A DNA stretch of 20,713 nucleotides from an uncultured Porphyromonadaceae bacterium (GTDB lineage Bacteria > Bacteroidota > Bacteroidia > Bacteroidales > Muribaculaceae), in the NCBI GenBank assembly GCA_947176285.1, contig CAMWQF010000015.1, forward strand, positions 1 to 20,713, written 5' to 3'. This document shows positions 1 through 6,674 of this stretch, piece after piece. Below the pieces are notes generated by a model that did not search any database, was not told the origin of the DNA, and saw only the letters and a program-made list of their open reading frames with translations. The translations under genes were made by a program, and so were the position numbers. Position 1 is the first letter of the stretch, and every line of letters begins with the position of its first letter.

Positions 1-23
1 CATATGCATATCGATTTTTTTTG

Positions 24-31
24 TAATTTTG
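24..31 (+). promoter_or_regulatory. Possible -7 element for the first esterase gene
   Basis: The octamer TAATTTTG fits the Bacteroidetes -7 consensus TAnnTTTG and lies 40 bases before the ATG at 72. The matching TTTG (-33) would fall at about positions 1-4, where the window reads CATA. The upstream half is therefore absent or differently spaced, and this is only a partial match. Confidence 0.4.
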
Positions 32-71
32 TGAATCGGATAGCAAAAGATATTCATTATAGATACAAAAT

Positions 72-1898
72 ATGGGAAAAAGAGTGATTTCAGCCTTATT
101 CATGCTGGCTTTCATCGCATGCTATGGATTGGCAGCTAAAGTAAATACGGAGAAACATATTACTGTCGGCAACCAGGAGAGGAAGTATATCTTATACGTG
201 CCTGATAACGTCAGTGAGAATCCTCCTCTCGTTTTCAGTCTGCATGGTGCTTCCGGACATGATACCGACAGAAGTCCCTTCCGTACTGATGTGGCTGATT
301 CTGAAGGATGCATTGTCGTATATCCTCAGGGCAACGACCAATTCTTTCCGGTATTCGGTGGCTACATTCCAGGTTGGAACGCTTCAGGAGAATTGAACGA
401 AGACACGGATTTCTTCAAGGCAATAATTAAGGCAGTTGACGAAGAGTATCATATTGACCATAACCGTATCTACTGTTGTGGATTTTCCAATGGCGGCATG
501 ATGACTTATGCAAATACAAGCGCAGCAGCCGATATTTTCGCTGCATTCGCTTCCATAAGCGGCTTTCAACTCAACGAGTTTCATCATCATACTGTTGGGG
601 AACGCCCCGTGCCATTCCTTCACATACATGGTAAACAAGATGACTTTGTGAAATATTCCTGTATGCCTGTGATTCGCGATAATATGATAGCGCGTAATGG
701 TTGTAACCCTATTCCGGAGAAAACTGATATTCCAGGGAAATATACTAAAAGTGTTTATGCTGCCGGAGAAGGAGGATTCCCATATGTATATTACGAAATT
801 GACGGAATGGGGCATAATGACTATACCGATAAGACCGAAGATGGCAATTCAGCACGGACCATGTGGAATTTCATGAGCAAGTATACTTTGAGTGATCCAT
901 GCGATAAAACCCTCAAATGGAGACTAAACATTGATGCTGACGGATTTGATCCAAAAATTCATAATTGGAAGGTTTCAAATGGTGGAACGATATTCCGGTA
1001 TGGCATCCCAAAGAAGGCAAACAATGCTGATAATAATGTCTATCCTTCACTTCAGTTTAATGCCGGTAATTATAAATTGATTTTTGAGGTGGAAGGCATT
1101 GCTGGAAACAAGATCCAGGTGCAACTGAAAGGCCTTGATGACAATACTGGTCTTCTCAATATGGTTGGCGAGGTAGGTAAACCTGTCGTAATGCCATTCT
1201 CTGTAGATAAGTATGGCGAATATAAAATCACTATAGTGAAAGACGATGCTGACGATAAGTTTACAAGTCTTGCAATCCATTCTACGGAAAATCCGGTAGA
1301 AGCAATTAATAGCGAAACTACTGATATAGATCCCGATGATATTCAAGAGGAAGAAGGAGGAATGCTTATAGAGATTCCTCAAGATCAAGGGAGACAATAT
1401 GACGATTTTGCCCGCACGAAGATGGAGAAAAGTGAGGACTACACAACATATACTGCTACCGGTGATCTTCAGATTGCTATGAAAATGATGGAGATCGACG
1501 TTAAGGATTGCGACTATGTCCTGATCAAGTTTGCCGAGCCTGTGAATGGAGGCTGGAAAGCTGCATTTTGGTCCGGCACGGAAACTGTCGATGTGCCGGA
1601 TGGCACCGCTGATTTCAAGTTTGAACTGGAGCCTTCAATGCTGCAGTCCGGTATTCTGCCACAGTTATGTCTTATGACATTGTGGGGCACTCCAAATCCT
1701 TTGGTTGCTAAAGTAAAAGGGGTATACAAGCATTCCACAATTGAAGTTCCTGGCAGTGTGGAAGGATTGCATGATGATGTAATGATTGGGAATACTGTAT
1801 GCTATTCTTTATCTGGAAAGTCTCTTTCATCTCCTGCCAAAGGAATTAATATTGTAAGGCAGCCGGATGGATTTGCCAAAAAATTGCTAATCAGATAA
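72..1898 (+). CDS. Secreted PHB-depolymerase/feruloyl-esterase-type esterase with C-terminal beta modules
   Basis: Predicted alpha/beta-hydrolase of the CE1 / LpqC / PHB-depolymerase group, probably cutting ferulate or acetate esters from plant polysaccharide outside the cytoplasm. Residues 1-22 are a signal peptide. The hydrolase domain covers about 25-275: oxyanion strand LVFSLHGASG, nucleophile Ser139 in the motif G-F-S-N-G-G, an acid in HIHGKQDD and the catalytic His in GMGHND. Residues about 285-410 and 428-560 look like two beta-rich, possibly carbohydrate-binding modules I cannot name. The last about 25 residues (YSLSGKSL...KGINIVRQ...KKLLIR) resemble the short C-terminal tail common on secreted Bacteroidetes proteins. 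It converges on the ogt gene with only 22 bases between them and no evident hairpin. Family is clear; the ester bond hydrolysed is inferred from relatives and from two further esterases in the window. Confidence 0.85.
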   Translation: MGKRVISALFMLAFIACYGLAAKVNTEKHITVGNQERKYILYVPDNVSENPPLVFSLHGASGHDTDRSPFRTDVADSEGCIVVYPQGNDQFFPVFGGYIPGWNASGELNEDTDFFKAIIKAVDEEYHIDHNRIYCCGFSNGGMMTYANTSAAADIFAAFASISGFQLNEFHHHTVGERPVPFLHIHGKQDDFVKYSCMPVIRDNMIARNGCNPIPEKTDIPGKYTKSVYAAGEGGFPYVYYEIDGMGHNDYTDKTEDGNSARTMWNFMSKYTLSDPCDKTLKWRLNIDADGFDPKIHNWKVSNGGTIFRYGIPKKANNADNNVYPSLQFNAGNYKLIFEVEGIAGNKIQVQLKGLDDNTGLLNMVGEVGKPVVMPFSVDKYGEYKITIVKDDADDKFTSLAIHSTENPVEAINSETTDIDPDDIQEEEGGMLIEIPQDQGRQYDDFARTKMEKSEDYTTYTATGDLQIAMKMMEIDVKDCDYVLIKFAEPVNGGWKAAFWSGTETVDVPDGTADFKFELEPSMLQSGILPQLCLMTLWGTPNPLVAKVKGVYKHSTIEVPGSVEGLHDDVMIGNTVCYSLSGKSLSSPAKGINIVRQPDGFAKKLLIR

Positions 1899-1920
1899 AT
1901 CTCGGGCATCAGTCCTTCTC

Positions 1921-2445
1921 TCATAAAATAATGGGGGTCTCAAGTTCAAGAAGGAATTGCTTTGCCTCCAGTCCCCCTCCGTAGCCGGTCAGTGTATTGT
2001 TGCTCCCTATTACCCTATGACAAGGCACGAGAATAGAAATCGCGTTGTTGGCATTTGCAGACGCTACTGCACGCACGGCTTTTGGATTGCCGATCCTTCT
2101 TGCAAGTTGAGCATATGAGATCGCCTCACCATAAGGTATTTTTCCCAACTCTGCCCATACAGTGCATTGAAATTTAGACCCTGCAAAAACTAACGGAATT
2201 GAAAAATTCCTACGTTTGCCTGCAAAATACTCATCAAGTTGCTTGATGGTCTCGATGATAATATCTGAGGTGCCTGCTGCGAATTCAGCATGAAAATAGC
2301 GGCATATTCTTTGCCCGTTAGAAACATGCCGTCTTCCGTTTGTCCAGTCACACATACAGAGTTTGTCTCCTATTGATCCGAGTGTCAGTTCTCCCGCCGG
2401 CGACTGGTAGCGTGTGAATTTAATCAAATTCATTTTTATCATCAA
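1921..2445 (-). CDS. ogt: Methylated-DNA--protein-cysteine S-methyltransferase (Ogt type)
   Basis: Suicide DNA repair protein that transfers the alkyl group from O6-alkylguanine (and O4-alkylthymine) to its own cysteine; cytoplasmic. The 174-residue length is typical of Ogt. The active site P-C-H-R-V-I-G is present with acceptor Cys142. Before it is the helix-turn-helix segment with the arginine finger (Arg125 in KAVRAV), and after it the GYGGGLEAK segment. Met5 is an alternative start 12 bases downstream. The gene begins 28 bases after the DUF4861 gene on the same strand and probably shares its promoter, which is an unexpected pairing of DNA repair with a glycan-related secreted protein. Confidence 0.95.
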   Translation of the reverse strand: MMIKMNLIKFTRYQSPAGELTLGSIGDKLCMCDWTNGRRHVSNGQRICRYFHAEFAAGTSDIIIETIKQLDEYFAGKRRNFSIPLVFAGSKFQCTVWAELGKIPYGEAISYAQLARRIGNPKAVRAVASANANNAISILVPCHRVIGSNNTLTGYGGGLEAKQFLLELETPIIL

Positions 2446-2473
2446 TCCATTTGATTTAGCGACATCCTTGTCT

Positions 2474-3691
2474 CTATTCTATCTTAATTTCAAGGGGTGT
2501 CTGAAGACGCAGATAGAAATCTGCAAGATATTTGAGCCATGATTCCATCCCTTTTACTCCGCTTTTGCTCCATCCTGATCCCCAATAATAGGTGTATTCA
2601 GAATCCGGAGGTAGTGTGGCGAATGTTTGAATTTGGCCTACTCCATCTGAGACTTCTTTTTCAAAAGGAACGTATGAGATGCTGTCGGGAAGTTGTGGAT
2701 TTACAATGCCTATGAAAATTACTCCATTGCCATTATTGGGATTGTCAGTAAGGTCTGCGTATGCCAGATAGCGTTTGTCATTGTCAATTGCATAGCCTCT
2801 TTTATTCTGTTTGTGAACCACAATGCCAGTAGTGATGGGGTAAGACTGCGTAATACCTTCATATTTGACCTTGGTTTTATTAAGCCAGGATCCTCTGTCA
2901 AGGCTGATGATTCTGGTCTCCAGCACATCCGTGTCATTCCCTATATTTTCAGGAAAACATGTGATTTTTGCAGTTACTCGCAGTGGTCCATTGTCAAGAA
3001 TATCGCAATTCTCATAGGCTACCGGGTAGCATATGCTGTCGCTGGAGATAAGGGCATTCATTCCCGCACCAAGTGTAGGGCCTACAGTATAGACATCCAT
3101 CCCCGTGCCATGATCCTTATGGTATGATATTCCATATTTCATGTGTCCGTCATATCTCTCTTTTAATATTGGATATTCCACTGATTTTGTCCAAATGTCA
3201 TATCCGCTTACCTTGCCTCCTCCGGCACGATAAGAAGGACCATAAAGACGATAGCCGGAACGGTCATTTTCCCACGTATAATCGTCTTGCATATCATGGC
3301 GTATTTGTCCAAAGCAAATAGTGTCTGCGTTCATCGCACGGGCTTTTGTGGCTTCAGTCACAATATATTGAGTAGTGCTTTGAGCCGGAAAATCTCCATA
3401 TACGAGCAAACTTCCATCATTTGTGATTTGTGAAGGAACAGTCCTGCCATCTAATGTCTTCACCGTTATTGCTTTTTCTTTGATCCCATTAAGCCTGACA
3501 TCGGAGATTTCCAACACCTCTCCTTTGCGATCTGTTGAAGATGGATTGGTAATTTTCAAGGATATTTCTGAAGTCGTTGCTGCCGACGTGCAGAAATTGA
3601 CCGAAAGAAGAAAGAATATAACAATTCCCAACGCTTTCTTAATATAATCAAACCTAAGGAACTTCGCCTTTATGCAATATGCATCAATCAT
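2474..3691 (-). CDS. DUF4861 family secreted protein
   Basis: The sequence resembles DUF4861 proteins, which occur in Bacteroidetes loci for pectin and other acidic or plant glycans; no activity is assumed here. A hydrophobic stretch at about residues 20-37 (ALGIVIFFLLSVNF) acts as a signal peptide, preceded by an unusually long, basic n-region of about 18 residues. No other in-frame ATG lies between the annotated start and the mature domain, so this start was kept; a non-ATG start at Ile18 (ATT AAG AAA) would give a more typical signal peptide. The remainder (about 40-405) is a beta-rich fold with many aromatics (e.g. DDYTWENDRSGYRLYGP, GHMKYGISYHKDHGTGMD). A strong promoter lies 70-100 bases upstream. 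Confidence 0.75.
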   Translation of the reverse strand: MIDAYCIKAKFLRFDYIKKALGIVIFFLLSVNFCTSAATTSEISLKITNPSSTDRKGEVLEISDVRLNGIKEKAITVKTLDGRTVPSQITNDGSLLVYGDFPAQSTTQYIVTEATKARAMNADTICFGQIRHDMQDDYTWENDRSGYRLYGPSYRAGGGKVSGYDIWTKSVEYPILKERYDGHMKYGISYHKDHGTGMDVYTVGPTLGAGMNALISSDSICYPVAYENCDILDNGPLRVTAKITCFPENIGNDTDVLETRIISLDRGSWLNKTKVKYEGITQSYPITTGIVVHKQNKRGYAIDNDKRYLAYADLTDNPNNGNGVIFIGIVNPQLPDSISYVPFEKEVSDGVGQIQTFATLPPDSEYTYYWGSGWSKSGVKGMESWLKYLADFYLRLQTPLEIKIE

Positions 3692-3760
3692 AATCCGTTT
3701 ATTTATTCTTTGTTTTAGTGTATTGCCATTTTAATGCGCCACACGTTGTTTGTCATATTG

Positions 3761-3792
3761 CAAAATTAGGTATTTTTTTGCAATCATCAAAA
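3761..3792 (-). promoter_or_regulatory. Bacteroidetes sigma-ABfr promoter for DUF4861-ogt
   Basis: On the minus strand TTTG (3791-3788) is followed by exactly 19 bases and then TAATTTTG (3768-3761), a full match to the Bacteroides -33/-7 consensus. Transcription should start near 3750-3755, leaving a leader of about 60 bases before the ATG at 3691. Confidence 0.75.
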
Positions 3793-3820
3793 TTCTTGCC
3801 CGAAGATGACAATTATACTC

Positions 3821-3954
3821 CCAACTCAAACCAACGTAAGCAAGCATGCTCCGCATGCGCCCCACCGAGTCAAACGCAAACCAAAATTTCTCATTGAAAG
3901 CCCCTCCAACTCAACCTAAGTATTAAGCATGCTCGGCATGCGTCCCACAATGTC
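3821..3954. repeat. Two copies of a palindrome-centred repeat (REP-like)
   Basis: Copy 1 is 3821-3871 and copy 2 is 3906-3954. Both begin CCAACTCAA, contain a core GCATGC-3 nt-GCATGC (3844-3858 with spacer TCC; 3927-3941 with spacer TCG) and end in CG(C/T)CCCAC...GTC. Each core can fold into a short hairpin. The copies are about 75-80% alike with small indels. They sit in the 348-base gap between divergent genes (3692-4039), which otherwise contains the two promoters and no convincing ORF. Confidence 0.7.
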
Positions 3955-4027
3955 GTTTCATCCATCTTAAAACTCGTAAGTTGATTAAGAATTCCTCTTT
4001 TGCTTGGTTTTTTATCTGAAAAAATAT

Positions 4028-4035
4028 TAATTTTG
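4028..4035 (+). promoter_or_regulatory. -7 element immediately before the pseudouridine synthase start
   Basis: TAATTTTG ends only 4 bases before the ATG at 4040. TTTG-like sequence lies upstream (3999-4002) but with a 25-base spacer instead of 19, so the match is partial. If used, the mRNA would be leaderless or nearly so. Confidence 0.45.
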
Positions 4036-4039
4036 CAGA

Positions 4040-5662
4040 ATGAACAATCCATTTGATTACACTCCTGATGCCGCTTGCGATGCCGCTTTTCGGAAATTGA
4101 CTGAGAGGTTGGAGGAACTGAAGCGAAGTGATAGGACTGAGGATATCAATTTCTGTCGAGAACTTGAGGCAGGGAAAATGCTTGGCGTGCTCTTGGCTGA
4201 GGATTCTGAGGGTGTGCTCCATACACTATATGCCTTTTCAGGGCAAATTGGTGATGGCGGTTTTTATTTCCCGGGGTTTGTGGGTCCCGTATTCGACTAT
4301 CTCCAGCAGGATGGATACTTCAAGACAAAAGAATCTGATATATCGAAGCAAAATATTGAAATAGCGAGATTCCAAAACAATCAGTTGGCAAAGGTTAAAA
4401 CCGAATACGAACAGGCAAAAGATAGATCAGGTACTCAGATTTCAGAGTATAAGGCAAAATGTCGCCAATCAAAACTGGAAAGGGAAGCCAAAAGAGAATC
4501 CGTTTTGGTTGATGAAACTGAGATGGCTGCGATGATTCGTCAAAGCCAGTTTGAGAAAGCAGAACTTCATCGTCTGAAAAAGAAATTGGCTGCTGATCTT
4601 GAGCCTTTTGTCATTAGACTCAAGGAAGCAGAAGCCTTGTTTGCAGCAATGAAAGAAAAACGTCGTTCAGATTCAGAGACACTGCAGAAATGGTTGTTCG
4701 ACAACTTTCGTCTCCTTAATGCTCGCGGTGAGATACGTAGTCTTAGTGAGATTTTCTCCGGCACAGCCATGAAGATTCCACCTTCCGGTGCCGGGGAATG
4801 CTGCGCTCCAAAACTTTTGCAAGCCGCTTATCTGCAAGGATTGCAACCCAAATCCATAGCAGAATATTGGTATGGTCAGCCCAAAGGGGGCGAAGTGCGT
4901 ATTCATGGAGTCCATTATCCGGCATGTCGTGGGAAATGCCTTCCAATACTCAGATGGATGCTTAAAGGCCTATCAATCTTTCCCCCTCTCGATAATGAAA
5001 AGGAGTCCAGACAGTTGCTTGCACCGAAAATAGTCTTTAAGAATCAATGGTTTTGTGTAGTCAATAAGCCATGTGGGATGTTATCAGTTCCGGGAAAGGG
5101 AACTGCACTCTCATTGCAGCAGTGGCTTCAAGATAAATATGGGGATGAGCCGTTTGTAAAATTAGTACATCGGCTTGACCAAGATACCTCCGGATTAGTT
5201 ATAGCAGCCTTAAGCCCGCAGTCATTCAAAGCGTTGCAGAGACTCTTTTCCTGTAGAAAAGTGAAAAAGACTTATGTGGCTGACTTGGAAGGGGATTTCG
5301 AATCCTTAGATCTCCCACGTCAAGACAGAATCGAACTGAGTCTTTCTCCCGATTGGCTTGATCGTCCTCGTCAGCGAATTGATATGGAGGGTGGCAAGGA
5401 TGCTGTTACGGAATATAGATTTGAAAAAACTTCTGAAGGACGCAGCCGAGTGATTTTCTATCCTCTCACAGGACGCACCCATCAATTGAGAGTACACTCC
5501 GCATCTTCGGAGGGTCTCGGAATGCCAATAGTAGGGGATCGGCTTTATGGTATCAATACATGTAGCAGTCTGGAAAGGCTACATCTCCACGCCCAAAAGA
5601 TAGAGTTCACGTTTCCCATTGACAATCAACATTACAGCTTCGAATCCCCGGTGCCTTTCTGA
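4040..5662 (+). CDS. RluA-family RNA pseudouridine synthase with long N-terminal extension
   Basis: Converts specific uridines in rRNA or tRNA to pseudouridine in the cytoplasm. The catalytic domain is the last about 210 residues (330-540) and carries motif II H-R-L-D-Q-D-T-S-G with catalytic Asp380, the NKPCGMLSVPG segment before it, and TGRTHQLRVH and GDRLYG after it. Standard RluA proteins are 220-330 residues, so about 320 residues are extra. They comprise an N-terminal domain (1-95), a strongly charged coiled-coil region (about 98-220) and a conserved-looking segment with PPSGAGECCAPKLL (Cys254/Cys255) and HYPACRGKC (His292, Cys296, Cys300). Similar long RluA homologues exist in other bacteria. 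The target uridine cannot be told from sequence. The N-terminal start fits directly after a -7 element. No signal peptide. Confidence 0.92.
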   Translation: MNNPFDYTPDAACDAAFRKLTERLEELKRSDRTEDINFCRELEAGKMLGVLLAEDSEGVLHTLYAFSGQIGDGGFYFPGFVGPVFDYLQQDGYFKTKESDISKQNIEIARFQNNQLAKVKTEYEQAKDRSGTQISEYKAKCRQSKLEREAKRESVLVDETEMAAMIRQSQFEKAELHRLKKKLAADLEPFVIRLKEAEALFAAMKEKRRSDSETLQKWLFDNFRLLNARGEIRSLSEIFSGTAMKIPPSGAGECCAPKLLQAAYLQGLQPKSIAEYWYGQPKGGEVRIHGVHYPACRGKCLPILRWMLKGLSIFPPLDNEKESRQLLAPKIVFKNQWFCVVNKPCGMLSVPGKGTALSLQQWLQDKYGDEPFVKLVHRLDQDTSGLVIAALSPQSFKALQRLFSCRKVKKTYVADLEGDFESLDLPRQDRIELSLSPDWLDRPRQRIDMEGGKDAVTEYRFEKTSEGRSRVIFYPLTGRTHQLRVHSASSEGLGMPIVGDRLYGINTCSSLERLHLHAQKIEFTFPIDNQHYSFESPVPF

Positions 5663-5699
5663 TGAGTGTTGTTTTTTTGTTGAAAAATTTTTATAAAAT

Positions 5700-5730
5700 T
5701 TTGTTTTTCTGAGGATTTTGCTTAATTTTG
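5700..5730 (+). promoter_or_regulatory. Bacteroidetes promoter for the acidic hypothetical protein
   Basis: TTTG at 5700-5703, a spacer of exactly 19 bases, and TAATTTTG at 5723-5730 form a complete -33/-7 match. A start site near 5737 would give a leader of about 40 A/T-rich bases before the ATG at 5778. It shows that this gene is transcribed independently of the upstream pseudouridine synthase gene. Confidence 0.75.
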
Positions 5731-5777
5731 CGGAATATTGAAGTTGTTTAAATTTATTTTTATAATTCAATACTTTT

Positions 5778-6560
5778 ATGGCACGTACCAAACTTATAGC
5801 TAAGTATGCTGCGCTTGATACTCCCGACCTTGCGGATCGCATATGCCATACTATCACTGCATATATCTCAGATAATGGAATCGAAAGGCTTCCATTCCTT
5901 GAACTTAACGGACGATGGACCGGGACTCTCTCTATTTCCGATAGCGGATGGAGAGGAGATTTTGATTTCCTTTATCCGGTGCTCAGCATGTGCAAGGTTG
6001 ACCGGGAAGGCAATGTGTCAGCAGATATGACCAAGATTGAAAAGAGAGTCGCTAACTGGAGGAAGATGCTCCACACTCCGAATGAAGATGACAAATATCT
6101 CGGTGTATGTGATGATTCATTCGAGCATGACAGTTATCTGGAGGATGATGCCAATGAATTTTATTCGGCTGCCTATAAAAGCGAATTGCATTCTTTTCTC
6201 AATTCTGACAATCCCGACTTTGTGGAGCATGATAAGGCTCTGACAGAAATTGACAATTGTTTCCGCGGTGAGCAAAAGCCGGCAGAAACACAGCGTGTTT
6301 TCAGTGAAGGATTTGCGGTGCAGCGTATAGATAATGCCGAAGACTACCGCAAACTTATGGAAGCAATTGAGGCAGATGCCGCAGCTGGTGGTGGATCTTC
6401 ATGGATCAATCCAGATTTCGACATGGACAATATAGAAGAGATGTTTGCTGCCGATGCCGATAAAGGTCAGGACTGGATGCAATGGATCGACGACCTGCGC
6501 AACGGCCGCTTTGGCGAACTCCCCGAAGACTTCGATGGCCTCAGTGAAGAAGATGAATAA
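5778..6560 (+). CDS. Acidic hypothetical protein, function unknown
   Basis: I do not recognise this 260-residue protein. It has no signal peptide or membrane segment and is probably cytoplasmic. Residues 1-110 look folded, with a basic N-terminus (MARTKLIAKYAAL) and an aromatic patch (NGRWTG...GWRGDFDFLYPV). From about 110 onward Asp and Glu dominate (e.g. NEDDKYLGVCDDSFEHDSYLE), and the C-terminal 60 residues combine acidic residues with spaced Trp (SSWINPDFDMDN, DWMQWIDDL) and end in SEEDE. Reality as a gene is supported by its own consensus promoter, an intact frame and a strong terminator shortly after the stop. It could be a protein- or nucleic-acid-mimicking factor, but nothing in the sequence proves that. 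Confidence 0.8.
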   Translation: MARTKLIAKYAALDTPDLADRICHTITAYISDNGIERLPFLELNGRWTGTLSISDSGWRGDFDFLYPVLSMCKVDREGNVSADMTKIEKRVANWRKMLHTPNEDDKYLGVCDDSFEHDSYLEDDANEFYSAAYKSELHSFLNSDNPDFVEHDKALTEIDNCFRGEQKPAETQRVFSEGFAVQRIDNAEDYRKLMEAIEADAAAGGGSSWINPDFDMDNIEEMFAADADKGQDWMQWIDDLRNGRFGELPEDFDGLSEEDE

Positions 6561-6612
6561 GTTGAAAAAAGATTATAAATTCTGCCATTTCGAATGAATA
6601 GGAATGAGCATT

Positions 6613-6653
6613 ACTAAAGCCCCGGCTCAAATTTTATGAGTCGGGGCTTTAGT
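6613..6653. terminator. Bidirectional terminator hairpin
   Basis: A 17-base stem (6613-6629 with 6637-6653) contains one G-T wobble and a 7-base A/T loop. GC-rich core GCCCCG is flanked by AAA on the left and TTT on the right, so it can terminate transcription in both directions. It lies between the convergent ends of the acidic hypothetical gene (6560) and the GH31 gene (6675). Confidence 0.9.
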
Positions 6654-6674
6654 TTATGATTGAGTTAATGTTTT

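Noticed and set aside
1899..1920. A terminator between the convergent esterase and ogt genes
   Set aside because: The 22-base gap contains no inverted repeat of useful length.
3844..3941. The paired GCATGC palindromes as a CRISPR-like or terminator structure
   Set aside because: There are only two units, without regular spacers, and the stems are short and lack a T tract.
3923..4222. A 99-residue minus-strand frame across the repeat region
   Set aside because: It runs from the start of the pseudouridine synthase gene into the palindromic repeats and has no family features.
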